Assembly (NCBI GenBank): GCA_932526585.2
Contig: OW052247.1
Coordinates: forward strand, 9,023,501-9,087,500
Source of the DNA: Philonthus cognatus
Lineage: Eukaryota > Arthropoda > Insecta > Coleoptera > Staphylinidae
Length of the DNA: 64,000 nt
Reading direction: 5' to 3'
Translations under genes and position numbers: made by a program
Part shown: in pieces, positions 21,116-31,627 of the stretch
Numbering within the stretch: position 1 is the stretch's first letter
Layout: every line of letters begins with the position of its first letter
Notes under the pieces: generated by a model
What the model saw: only the letters and a program-made list of their open reading frames with translations
What the model was told of the DNA's origin: nothing
Databases searched by the model: none

Positions 21116-22119
21116 TAATTCAAAAGAGTTTCCTCCGAGGCGGTTTTGCCTAAAAAATCTTGTTGTTCCTCATCAATATTATAAATTTGGTTCCTATTTG
21201 GAATAATGGCGTTTCGTCCTGTAGTAACGGACATGGGTGTAGAATTTTGTGAATTGGGTGCAGAATTTTGTGGAGTATTTGAAGTACTCGGTCCATAAGG
21301 ATTATGATTATTATTATTATGATAATTGAATGTTCTTGGATTTTTACTATTAAAAGAACTATAATTTTTATTTTGGAATGCATTATTCCGATTCGGATAA
21401 GTACTATTAAATTGTTTGTTATTATTGTGACGAGAAGGATAGCGTGGACCATTGTTATAATTATTGCGTGGCTGATAAAAGTTATCAGAATAAGATGGAA
21501 TGGGACGTCGTGCAAATATTTTATTTTTATCTTTATTTATCGGATTGTTGATTGTGACCTCCGTTTGAAAGTCATTAGTAAGCATATTTAATGCTGTATT
21601 TAAATCTGCAGGGTTCTTGACCCGCATTTGTGAACCAATGGGATCTTTTAATCCTCTCAATAAAACTTTTAAAGCATTAGCCCTAAAAAATATTCGCAAG
21701 TGCTGTCTTTCTTGCAAGTCAGCAATATGATTTGTTATGTACGCAACTTGTAAATTTAATAGAGATTGAATTTTTTTATAAAAATCGAACACAGATTCGT
21801 TCGTATTCTGCCTTAATGTGCAAATTTCGTAATTTAATGTATAGTGGTCTCGTTTGTCACCGTATGAATTTAGTAATGCATTTTTTAAAGAATTCCAATT
21901 ATTAACTGCACTCGATGATATATTAATAGCAGCTTCACCCTTAACCCTTGAAACTATAGTAGTCATTAAGTAATCATTTATAAAATCATTATTATCCTCA
22001 GCATTATAAAATCTATTTAAAAGTCTTTCACATACTTCAATAAATCTAGGCAAAAGTTCTGGTTCTCCCCTGAACTCAGGAATCATTTGCATATATTCGG
22101 GTTTTAAAGCTACGGCCAT
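21115..22119 (-). CDS. gag: Errantivirus Gag
   Basis: A 334-residue frame, uninterrupted, begins MAVALKPEY. The N-terminal two thirds is an alpha-helical capsid-like region (PEFRGEPELLPRFIEVCE; KSYG-like NSYGDKRDHYTL; FYKKIQSLLN). The C-terminal third is Asn/Pro/Ser-rich and basic (YNNGPRYPSRHNNNK), with no CCHC knuckle, as is usual in errantiviruses, where a basic tail binds RNA. It ends with TAATG overlapping the protease frame, the normal place for frameshift or re-initiation to make Pol. It forms the particle that packages the RNA. Confidence 0.87.
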   Translation of the reverse strand: MAVALKPEYMQMIPEFRGEPELLPRFIEVCERLLNRFYNAEDNNDFINDYLMTTIVSRVKGEAAINISSSAVNNWNSLKNALLNSYGDKRDHYTLNYEICTLRQNTNESVFDFYKKIQSLLNLQVAYITNHIADLQERQHLRIFFRANALKVLLRGLKDPIGSQMRVKNPADLNTALNMLTNDFQTEVTINNPINKDKNKIFARRPIPSYSDNFYQPRNNYNNGPRYPSRHNNNKQFNSTYPNRNNAFQNKNYSSFNSKNPRTFNYHNNNNHNPYGPSTSNTPQNSAPNSQNSTPMSVTTGRNAIIPNRNQIYNIDEEQQDFLGKTASEETLLN

Positions 22120-22455
22120 TTTGGTATATTTTTTTTTTAGTTTATTATTAGGAACAAGATTTAGATATGTTAGTAAATGAGCTATGAATCAGAATTTGTG
22201 TCTTTTTTGAAATAAATCACTATTTTAACTATCCGCGTTAAAAAATCAATCAACTTGTGTAACTTACAGTAAAAGTATTATGTCCATGGGATACTTTCGA
22301 TATTCGCTCGAAGATCTCGTGAACGTAGTGGACGATGTCTCTCAGGACGGGCTGCTCAATGTTCGGAGGGCCGCTCTGAAGGTCGATGTCCACCGTAAAA
22401 ACTCCCGAATTAATCCAAAGAAAAGGAAAAATGAATGAAATCTTCACTTTTCGGG

Positions 22456-22473
22456 ATCCTACCGACTGCGCCA
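22456..22473 (-). promoter_or_regulatory. Primer-binding site, tRNA-Ser
   Basis: On the minus strand TGGCGCAGTCGGTAGGAT directly follows the 5' LTR. It is complementary to the 3' end of insect tRNA-Ser, the primer used by 17.6/297-type errantiviruses. Confidence 0.85.
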
Positions 22474-22715
22474 ATTAACTTTACTCGTACACAAACCGAT
22501 TTTTTAAAAAGGAATTTATTTCTTAACACCCGTGTTCACGGTTTGGTCTCTAATTCATAACTAACGATACAATAATAAAATATAATATAATAAGATAAAA
22601 TAGCGAAATAAGCATAAGATAACAATTATGCAAAATAAGCAGAATAATATATAAATGGATAATAAGTGCTATTGTTTATAATGAAAGGAGTCTGTTGTGT
22701 TGGCGTCAGGTAACT
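22473..22715 (-). repeat. 5' LTR of errantivirus
   Basis: 243 bp; matches 15122-15372 throughout by eye except for the 8-bp slippage. The target TATA follows at 22716-22719. Confidence 0.93.
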
Positions 22716-23100
22716 TATATATGAATGTCTACTCTTCATGCGATATCATAATTCAAATTTTTCAGACAACGAGATTGTTCATGAATATAACACACGTAAC
22801 AGACAAAATATGGTATACCCGCAAGTAAACTTAGTTCACACACAGAAAAGTGTTCATTATATATGTCTGCGTTTATATAATCAGCTACCAAATGAAATTA
22901 AAAAAGAACAAAAACTAAAGACATACAAAGAAAAGACTTTTCGTCTCCTCTGTGAAATAGAACCATACACCCTAGATGAGTATTTTAATTTTAAATGTTC
23001 GTAAGATGATTGTATATTGTTATAGGACACTATTTTATACATTATATCCATGTATCTATTTCTGTGTATTTGTATGAAATAAAGCAGTATTATCATTATT
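22716..23100 (+). pseudogene. LINE, right part (C-terminus and 3' tail)
   Basis: Continuation of the LINE at 12155-13630. After the TATA target site the frame reads YECLLFMRYH, EYNTRNRQN, HYICLRLYNQLPNEIKKEQK and ends at 23004, the classic tail of jockey/CR1-like proteins. The 3' end has AATAAA at about 23079 and a TTATTATT microsatellite (23086-23112). The mariner and errantivirus separate it from its RT. Confidence 0.8.
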
Positions 23101-23289
23101 ATTATTACTATTATCTGCTGCCAGTTTTTGAGTAGTGCTATTGACAGTAGATGGTGTTCACGTCGTTAATACAAAAATAATGTATATGTTCATTATAGCA
23201 CTTTTTCCGTCATTTAAAGAATTGATGATTGTCGTACAAAACGTATTTCACTTGCCAATTGGTTGGTTGTAGACCATTTAACATTAACT

Positions 23290-23446
23290 CAGCGTTTTAT
23301 ACGCGTCGCGCATGAAGCAAAATTTCGAGTTTAGAAAAGCCTAATTTGTATCAGTCGCTCTGCTGCGCTACGCCCGAGCCAAATGTTCAGGCTTTTCTAA
23401 ACTCAAATTTTACTTCATGCTTAATCTGGGATTGGAATCACTCGTT
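23290..23446 (-). repeat. PAL hairpin, type B-like core
   Basis: Lies just outside the left end of the F2 element (8-bp duplication starts at 23456). Confidence 0.8.
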
Positions 23447-23862
23447 AGATGATCAATCATAACCAGGGTTGTTATGTTTAAAACACTTTGTTTAAAACAG
23501 TGTTTTAAACATGTTTAAAAACAGCCGTCGTGTTTTAAACGGTTTCGTTTTAAACATGTTATAAACGTTGTATTTGTTTAAAACCGTTATTTTTATTATC
23601 CTAGCTGCTAAAAATAAATATTTGCTCAATTATATTTTATATTAATTCATTAACATTTTTTGTTAGTTTTTAAATTTTAGCTAAATTGTTTAAGATATTT
23701 CAAATTACATTATCAAACAAAACATTTTGTTACACTAAAACTGTGTGTGCATAAATGTGGTTTTTAAATACAGGGATTTTTTCTATCAGGTATACATAAG
23801 TATACACTGTAATTTTTTTGACGTTCGTTGTGTTTTGTTCAAGATTATAATTTGAATTTTTA

Positions 23863-24023
23863 AACGAGGGTGTTCCATTCCCAGACTAAGCATGAAGTAA
23901 AATTTCGAGTTTAGAAAAGCCTGAAAATTTGGATTGGCCGCGTAGCGAAGCGGAGCGGCCAATCCAAATTAGGCTTTTCTAAACTCGAAATTTTACTTCA
24001 TGCGCCACGCGTATAAAACACTG
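23863..24023 (+). repeat. PAL hairpin, type B core
   Basis: Left member of the inverted pair inside F2; core GGCCGCGTAGCGAAGCGG. Confidence 0.85.
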
Positions 24024-24212
24024 AAATATCGTAAAGTTTAAAATATACGGCTTTAGCAATCTAATATAGAAATGTGGATAAAACGTGAGTCAAATTCTGC
24101 GCTGACAAAATTGTTTAAAGCAGTGATTATAGGCAACCTAATAACTCTAACGTATATTAGGTTGCTCATAACCGTTGTTGTAAGTGTGTGTTTTTTTAAC
24201 TTCACTGTAAAT

Positions 24213-24370
24213 CAGTGTTTTAAAGCGTGGCGCATGAAGTAAAATTTCGAGTTTAGAAAAGCCTAATTTGGATTGGCCGCTCCGCTTCGCTACGCGGCCA
24301 ATCCAAATTCTTAGGCTTTTCTAAACTCGAAATTTTACTTCATGCTTAGTCTGGGAGTGGAAAACACTCG
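24213..24370 (-). repeat. PAL hairpin, type B core
   Basis: Right member of the F2 pair. Between the two (24125-24165) is a small extra palindrome, GGCAACCTAATA...TATTAGGTTGC. Confidence 0.85.
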
Positions 24371-24779
24371 CTAAAAGTCTTCAATTAACCGCATTAAAAC
24401 AACGATTTCCCACAACTTTAAAAAACGCTGTAATTATCGGGATATGTACACAAAAGAAAAATGCCCCGTATATTCTGTTTTAAACGTGTTTTAAACGTGT
24501 TTTAAACATGTTTTAAACACGTTTTAAACCCAGATCATAACCTTATTTTACAATTTTTTTATTGTTAGATTAGCGTGCTCTATTTAATCAATTTGATTAA
24601 AACGTAACCAAATAATACCATTGCATAACATATTGATTAATGAGTTAAATTGTTGGAGTCATCAAATGAACATGAACGACTGTTTACACTTTAAAAAGGG
24701 AAAAAAAGGAAACTACCTGCTATTCTGACAGATAAAGTCATAAATTGTAACATCAACACACCATAAATTGTGGTTTCTT

Positions 24780-25235
24780 TTCTTCCATTATACTCCCGCG
24801 CTTATAGAGGGTGTCTCTTTTCAAAATTTGCTGGTTTAGATATTTTGGAGAGGCCCTGTGGCAGGTGCCTAGGAGAATGCCGAGGTATTTGTTGGAGGGG
24901 GGATGGAGTAGGGAGGAAAGGGTGGTGCTGGCGAGGGCGAGGTGTGGGTCTGGGGAGAGAGGAAGGAAGGTGTGGATGGGGGAAGAGTATGGGAGGTGTG
25001 TAATGTGTGAGCGGGGGAGGGAAACGTGGAGTCATCTGGCCGAGGAGTGCGAGGGGGTGAAGGAGGTATGGATGGGAATAGAAGAGTGACGGAATGGATG
25101 AGAGAGGATGGGGCCGGAGTATGGACGCTGGAGAAGTTGGGGGAAGAGAGGGAAAGCAGAGGGAAGAGAGGGGGCAGCGATTAGCGTAGATATGGATGTA
25201 ATATAGTATTATGCCAATAAAGGTATTTTTTTAAT
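24780..25235 (+). pseudogene. Purine-rich LINE tail, copy 2
   Basis: The frame 24811-25089 reads RYFGEALWQVPRRMPRYLLE, then CVMCERGRETWSHLAEEC, a zinc-finger-like C-x2-C-x8-H-x4-C. This matches the cysteine motif near the C-terminus of the G+A-rich insect LINEs to which 10141-10640 also belongs. Coding continues in other frames (TEWMREDGAGVWTLEKLGEE). AATAAA at about 25216 and an A/T-rich end near 25235 mark the 3' terminus. Confidence 0.6.
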
Positions 25236-26039
25236 TAAAAATGGAGTATTCTGTATAAAATCAGTTATTTTTTATGTTTCTTAGATGTTATTTGGGTTTC
25301 TTTTTAAATTTCAGCTCGTTATCTTTCTAATTAACAAAGTTCTATAAAAATAAAATGTTGTCGGTTATCACTTTATTCGCTATATCTTGAAAGCAAATGA
25401 CGCTACACAAGGCCCTAGCCAGGAGGGGGGATATGGGGGTTCAAACCTCCCCGGAAATTTTTAAAATGTTCAATTTTTGTATGTAAAAGCAGAAACAATG
25501 TTTTTACCTGTATATTTTCTATATCATTTTGAACACAAATATGTTTTTGCATATATTTATAAATATTAAGAAATATAACTTTTAATTGATAATGAGTTAG
25601 ATTAAAAACAAATGAAATACAGAAAACGGAATGTTTAGAATTTTGTTTATTACCTTGTTATACATTTCCTAAATAACCTGATGAATATCTTAAGAAAATA
25701 TTTCGGCATCGTTATTAAATTGTTAACATCTCGATATCTCAGGACATAAATTAGGGAATTTAATTGGTAATCACATTGCTGTAAACATAAATCCTTGAAC
25801 GTCCCGAAACGTGCAGTTTCCCTTGGCCAAGTAAGGGAAATTACTCTCTACTGACAATCGGGAATTGCCTCTCTAACTGGCCCAAAGGCTATAAACTTTC
25901 CAGAGAAGTGAAGCGATCCTACCGTGTTAGGACACGCAAAGCGGAATGCGATTGCTTTACTTTTATTCTCCCTTTGGAAAAGTGCTCGTTCTTACGTAAA
26001 CAAAATTGCAACTAATACGCGGCGTCGTGTGCTTTTATA
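25236..26039. other. Mostly unique non-coding DNA
   Basis: At 25405-25462 a short GC-rich imperfect inverted repeat (AGGAGGGGGGATATGGGGGT against CCTCCCC) resembles a transposon end. The segment 25790-25990 is of balanced composition, non-repetitive here and without an open frame. No gene is supported. Confidence 0.4.
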
Positions 26040-26352
26040 TTTGTACTCAGAGCTGGGATGAATCCTCAAAAACAGGATTCGAATCACGAATCCGAATCAC
26101 CTAATATGATTCGAATCACGAATACTCGAATAAAGGATTCGTAAGTGAAAAATATATATGATTCGAATCAAAGATTCGAATCCTCATTTTTAAATCACGG
26201 ATACAAATCCTTTAAAAATAAATTTGAATCTATTATTTGCAACCAGTAATATTTTATGCCATCAGTTTCTATTAACAAAAATGTTCATCCACCGACTAAA
26301 TATCTGATTAAATAATGATTTTAATTAATAATGATATATGTATTATTGAAAT

Positions 26353-26515
26353 CTGTGTTTTGTACGCGTGGCGCATGAAGTAAAATTTCGAGTTTAGAAA
26401 AGCCCCGTGAAAATTTGTCTCGGGTCGCTACACGACCCTCGACAAATTTTCTACGCGGGGCTATTCTAAACTCGAAATTTTACTTTATGCTTAGTCTGGG
26501 AGTGGACAACACTCG
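26353..26515 (-). repeat. PAL hairpin, type A core
   Basis: Outer left module of F1 copy b. Confidence 0.88.
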
Positions 26516-26762
26516 TTCTTAGAAGTTTCAAATTAAAGGATCACTCTAGATTACTAAGTTTATTACCATTTTACAAAGGCTATAGCTCGAAGGACCAATC
26601 ATGGTCCTCGGAGACCGAAGGACTACAGGGAATCGAAGTTTCTTTACAAGAAAACAACGAATATCTAAAGGTTTACAGCATGGATAGGAAAGAAAACATC
26701 AAATTTGGAAAAAATATCGCATTTGGGCTGGTTTTTAGTGCGTTTTTAAATTCACTTTAAAT

Positions 26763-26917
26763 CAGTGTTTTATACACGTGGCGCATAAAGTAAAATTTCG
26801 AGTTTACAAAGGCCCCGTGAAAATTTGTCTCGGGTCGCTGGGCGACCCTCGACAAATTTTCTACGCGGGGCTTTTCTAAACTCGAAATTTTACTGCATGC
26901 TTAGTCTGGGAGTGGAC
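26763..26917 (-). repeat. PAL hairpin, type A core
   Basis: Inner left module of F1 copy b; lacks the last bases of the CACTCG end and joins S2 directly. Confidence 0.88.
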
Positions 26918-27190
26918 CGTCAAAATTTTATACATGTCGAGATTTTCGATATTTCTAGATTTTTTTCGATTTATTTACAGTTTGTTATTGTATTAAATGC
27001 AACTTTAATATTAAATAAATACGGTTTTTTTTAGGAATAGAATATTCACCCATTAAGAGCTGAGCAAATTATAAAGTTTACTCTAAAAATTAATTTTAGG
27101 TAAAATTTTGCATCTTTTTCTATGATTTTAATGATTGATTTATTATATTACATACGTCGATTTTTTAAAAGAGTTAAATTTAAAGTTCAA

Positions 27191-27355
27191 AAGAGTGTTG
27201 TTCACTCCTAGACTAAGCATGAAGTAAAATTTCGAGTTTAGAAAAGCCCCGCTTAGAAAATTTGTCGAGGGTCGCGCAGCGACCCGAGACAAATTTTCGC
27301 GGGGCTTTTCTAAACTCGAAATTTTACTTCATGCGCCACGCGTATAAAACACTGA
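27191..27355 (+). repeat. PAL hairpin, type A core
   Basis: Inner right module of F1 copy b. Confidence 0.88.
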
Positions 27356-27600
27356 TTTAAAGTGAAGTTAAATATGCACTAAAAACCAACCCAACTTCGA
27401 TATTTTTTCAAAATTAGATGTTTTCTCTCCTATCCATGCTGTAAACCTTCAGATATTCGTTGTTTTCTTGTAAAAAAACTTCGATTCCCTGTAGTCCTTC
27501 GGTCTCCGAAGACCATGATTGGTCCTTCGAACTGTAGCCTTTATAAAATGGTAATAATATTAGTATTCTAGAGTGATCCTTCAATTTGAAATTTCTAAGA

Positions 27601-27765
27601 ACGAGTGTTGTCCACTCCCAGACTAAGCATGAAGTAAAATTTCGAGTTTAGAAAAGCCCCGCGTAGAAAATTTGTCGAGGGTCGCGCAGCGACCCGAGAC
27701 AAATTTTCACGGGGCTTTTCTAAACTCGAAATTTTACTTCATGTGACACGTGTATAAAACACTGA
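27601..27765 (+). repeat. PAL hairpin, type A core
   Basis: Outer right module of F1 copy b. Confidence 0.88.
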
Positions 27766-27979
27766 TTTCAAGTGAAATTAAAAATATACTATAAAGGTTG
27801 AACATTTTTTATGGTAAAGTAACCAAATATGCATTCACAAATATTTGAATTATTGGAAAATTTAAATATTTATATTCAAATATGAATAATTTAATAATTT
27901 AATTTTTCATATTAGAATATTTAACTATTTTAATTAATCAAATTCGAATCCCAGCCTTAATAGCAATGATTCGAATTAT

Positions 27980-28316
27980 TTGGGAGGATTTGAATCCGTG
28001 TATGAGGATTCGAATCCTTTTATAAGGATTCGATTCCTTTTATAAGGATTCGAATCCTTTTATAAGAATTCGAATCCTTTTATAAGGATTCGAATCCTTT
28101 TATAAGGATTCGAATCCTTTTATAAGAATTCGAATCCTTTTATAAGGATTCGAATCATCTACGTCTGGATTCGAGTACGAATCCTTTTAAAAAATGTAAC
28201 GAATCCGGATCACGAATCCGTTTTCACTAAAGTATTCGAATACCTCTTTTGAATCCTCTAAAAGGATTCGAATCCTGGAATCGAATCCTGAATGATTCGA
28301 ATCCTGCCCAGCTCTG
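27980..28316. repeat. Subterminal tandem array of 20-bp units
   Basis: From about 28000 to 28155 the unit GGATTCGAATCCTTTTATAA repeats about eight times with few changes, then becomes irregular towards the terminus. Each unit contains the 12-bp palindrome GGATTCGAATCC. In hAT elements such subterminal repeats are transposase binding sites; that role is inferred here. Confidence 0.85.
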
Positions 28317-28324
28317 TTTGTACT

Positions 28325-29597
28325 TAACATTTTAAAATACTGGAGGCTGCAAAATGTTGAAAAGTGATGTCTAAACATATCATTGCGTAATTTTGTCATA
28401 CAAATCTATGCATTGTACTTTGAGAAATATGCGGAGTGATAAATATTGGTATAAATATAATACAGATGTATAACATATATTAGATTTACACTAACCCTTT
28501 ACAGCAGTGCTTCCTAAACTATTTTCCAGCCTAGAGGGTATTTTTAATCTAGGAAAGGTAACAAAATAAGGGCAAAAAAACAGTAAAATTTAACAAACGA
28601 AAAAACATCTGATGATTAGAAAATATTAGATTTTATAAATTGTAAACCCTTTTAAAGCTCACATATTTGCCTGAAACTGAATGCACTTTAATTGCAAAGT
28701 TATAATATTTCCAAAAAATAGATTTAAAATATTTATACAGAACATTTCTAAAAATTTAACGCGTATTTTTATTTTAATTTAAAACACAGATTTTTTCAAA
28801 TTATTTTGTTTGAACTAAGACTTATGTTAAAATCTAGTAAATTGATAAATAAATAAACAATGAAAACTAATTACTTCTGACATTGTTTCAATGAGTGTTT
28901 GATATAGTCTTTGTAAGACTAACTTGTTGTAGATTGCGAAAAGAATCGCGCTTTTAATGTTTAATGAATAAAAAAATATAAACGTATATTCAATAAATCC
29001 GTTTTTTGACAATATCTGAAAAACGAAACAAGATATTTCAAATTTGTTTTTAGATTATTATTGGGCCCTAAATTATGCAACGTTGAGCCAATTTAACCGA
29101 CTCTCTATCTCTTTAATTAACCAAGATCCCAATACATTCTGTTGAAATACGGACACCCTGTATACAAAAAAGTAAACAAACAAATATTTTTCAGAAATGT
29201 ATACCTACACTGTGTTTTATGCTGGAACAATATCCATTTGCTAACAATTAATTTACAGAAGCTCAAACATGATGAAAATAATGCTAAATATACATGAAAT
29301 TTGTGTTTTGTTTTAGTGCTCAGAAAAATATTCAAAGATGCTCAAACTTTGATGAAAACCACAGAAATTGTTGAGGAATAAATACATTTTGTTTTCATTT
29401 GAGAAATAATAAAATTTAAAACATAATTGCTTAAGTGCTCCAGGATTTAAAGAGTAATTAATTTAAGTGTTTCTTTATTTAGTAAAAAAAAACAATAATA
29501 ACAAATTATCAAATATTTAATAAAGTTCATTTAAAAACAAAAACGAATCGCACCAAATATTTTAAATAAGAAGGTTATTACAGAATTCGAATTAAAG
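28325..29597. other. AT-rich non-coding DNA
   Basis: No coding or repeat structure is supported. CAGTGCTTCCTAAACTATTT at 28506 resembles a hAT end but no partner or target duplication was found. Confidence 0.4.
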
Positions 29598-29601
29598 ATA
29601 T

Positions 29602-31627
29602 CGGCCATTCCATAAATAAGTGCACACTTTTTGGGGGTACATCGGGGATTTTAGCGAATTTCACATATATTATAAAGGCTATCAAGACATGGCTTTTGGT
29701 TGTTACTAAAGATTAAACAAATTATTGTGTCAAAAGTTATAACAATATAAACTTTTAGTACACTTTTATTTTGAACTCAAAAATATCGTAAACCGTTACC
29801 TATACAAAAAAGTTATTGTATATTGTTTTGTGCTTAAATATTAAAAGTATAAAATACATTTTTTCCAAAACGAAAAAACTTTATTTATATAGATTTTTTG
29901 AAATAAATAAAACATATCTCAAAAAATAATCTAATATACTCATGTTTTAATTTTCTTAAAAAATATATATGTTATACCCTGATCCTTCCTAAGAATTGTT
30001 CTGTTTTCAAAAGTATGGGCACTTTAAAACTTTTTGAGATATAATTTTTTTACCCGAGCGCTGCATTGACATGAGGTGCTCCTGCCAATGGTGTAATGGC
30101 CCGGATTGCGGTGTGCGCTGCGAGTCCCGCTTAATAAACCAAGAGAGCTTTATTTATTTATTGTTTTACCCGAAATTAAGTCACTAATACAGTTTATCTA
30201 AAGGATTTGCACTTTTAGCTATCAAAATTATATACCGATAAGGTGATTCGCTTTTTTGCGGATTACAACAAAATCTTAATGAACTCATACTGACATTAAT
30301 TCTATAATTACTCAGTACATATCATTAACTTATTTCTCATTGATCACTTGGTAAAACATTTCTCTTAATATATAGGGTTTTAATTGAATTTACTTGGTTT
30401 GTTTTGCTAATAAATTATTTTATTTTCAACTAGTTTCGCTTTATTGTCATTTTCAAGAATGATGTACATACAACATAAAAAAAATTGTTATATGAGCCTT
30501 TTATGTTGAAAGTGACAACTCCGTTTTTCAATTAATTGTTGACTGAAATAATCTAAATAATTTGGGGTTTTCTGACATAAATAACAGTTTCTGGTTAAGT
30601 ATATTCAAAATATATAATATATATTGTGATTATACACAACCAAAAATTGTTTTTATGACTGAAAACCTTAAATTATAAAGGTTATTACAGTCAACAACAA
30701 ATTGAGAAATGTAGTTAGGCCACTTTCAAAATAAACGGTCAAGTATTTAATGTTTAGAACCAATTTTTGTCGGCATTTCAGGTATCGGGGAATTCCAAAG
30801 GTCCTTTCTGTCGTTTTTATATAATTATATTTGTATTCTCTGTAGTGTTCAACGATTACCTCTACCCTCGCCCACTCCATTTTTTATCTTATTTTCCAAT
30901 TTTCAAGTGATTTCCATAAAGCGATTAAAAAAAAATTATATTGCTATAAGATCAGTGAAAATGCTATATACAGCATTTTTCACTGACCTTATCGCTATAT
31001 AATCTTTACGGCTAAGAGTGGACACCCTTTATAAAATTAAATAAACTATTTTAGTGACCTAATTTCAGGTAATACAATGAAAAATTAAAGTTTTCATAAG
31101 CAGGACTCGCAGCGCTCACCGCGATCCGGGCCATTACACCAATGGCGGGATCGCCTCGCGTCAATGCAGCGCTCGGTTAAAAAAATCATATCTCAAAAAG
31201 AATTAAAGTGCCCATCTATTTGAAAACGGAAATAATTTTAGGAAGGATTAGGGTATAACATATATTTCTTTCAAGAAAATTAAAATACGAGTATTTGATT
31301 ATTTTTTTAAATTTGTTTTATTTATTAGGAAAAATCTATCTAAATAAAGTTTTTTCGTTTTGGAAAAAAAATATTTTAAACTTTGAACATTTAAGCACAA
31401 AACAGTAAAGAATAACTTTTTTTGTATAGGTAACGATTTACGATATTTTTGAGTTCAAAATAAAAGTGTACTAAAAGTTTATATTGTTATAACTTTTGAC
31501 AAAATAATTTGTGTAACCTCTAGTAACAACCAAAAACCATGTATTGGTAGCCTTTATAACATATGTGAAATTCGCTAAAATCCCTGATGTACCCCCAAAA
31601 AGTGTGCACTTATTTATGGAATGGCCG
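29602..31627. mobile_element. Large foldback element with 550-600-bp inverted arms
   Basis: The left arm (29602 to about 30165) and right arm (about 31055 to 31627) are inverted copies; both end in CGGCCATTCCATAAATAAG. A 4-bp ATAT lies on both sides (29598-29601 and 31628-31631). The arms include a GC-rich stretch (GGCCCGGATTGCGGTG and its partner near 31115). The central 0.9 kb has a further short hairpin (30948-31000) and no recognisable gene. It is non-autonomous and the superfamily is not clear. Confidence 0.75.

Larger units (their letters stand above)
15122..22715 (-). mobile_element. Errantivirus (Gypsy-type endogenous retrovirus with env)
   Basis: A 7.6-kb LTR element on the minus strand, ordered LTR, gag, protease, RT, RNase H, integrase, macro-domain frame, env, LTR. 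The 4-bp target duplication TATA (15118-15121 and 22716-22719) fits the TATA-type preference of the 17.6/297 group. The primer site matches tRNA-Ser. The LTRs are identical by eye except for an 8-bp repeat-length difference, so insertion was recent. Pol and env are nevertheless broken by several stops, shifts and a deletion. It is inserted at the right end of mariner copy 1. Confidence 0.93.
23464..24533. mobile_element. F2 hAT-like foldback element (8-bp TSD)
   Basis: Begins CAGGGTTGTTATG and ends AAACCCAG. The ends are packed with GTTTTAAAC repeats rather than the GGATTCGAATCC repeats of F1. It is flanked by a perfect 8-bp duplication ATCATAAC (23456-23463 and 24534-24541). Inside is an inverted pair of type B PAL hairpins around a 190-bp spacer. 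No protein is encoded. Confidence 0.8.
26048..28316 (+). mobile_element. F1 foldback element, copy b (8-bp TSD)
   Basis: 2.27 kb with CAGAGCTGGG/CCCAGCTCTG ends and a perfect duplication TTTGTACT (26040-26047 and 28317-28324). The internal order is PAL(-), spacer S1 (26517-26762), PAL(-), centre S2 (26918-27190), PAL(+), inverted S1 (27366-27600), PAL(+). The whole element is therefore a nested palindrome. S1 contains GGTCTTCGGAGACCGAAGG-type dyads. Confidence 0.9.

Noticed and set aside
22250..22474. Frame in the errantivirus leader beginning within the primer-binding site
   Set aside because: Starts in the tRNA-complementary sequence and has no family features; probably leader RNA.
27980..28160. 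Regular short repeats that might suggest a CRISPR array
   Set aside because: Units are contiguous without unique spacers and lie inside an eukaryotic transposon end.
28506..28560. CAGTGCTTCCTAAAC as a hAT 5' terminus
   Set aside because: No matching right end and no 8-bp duplication found.
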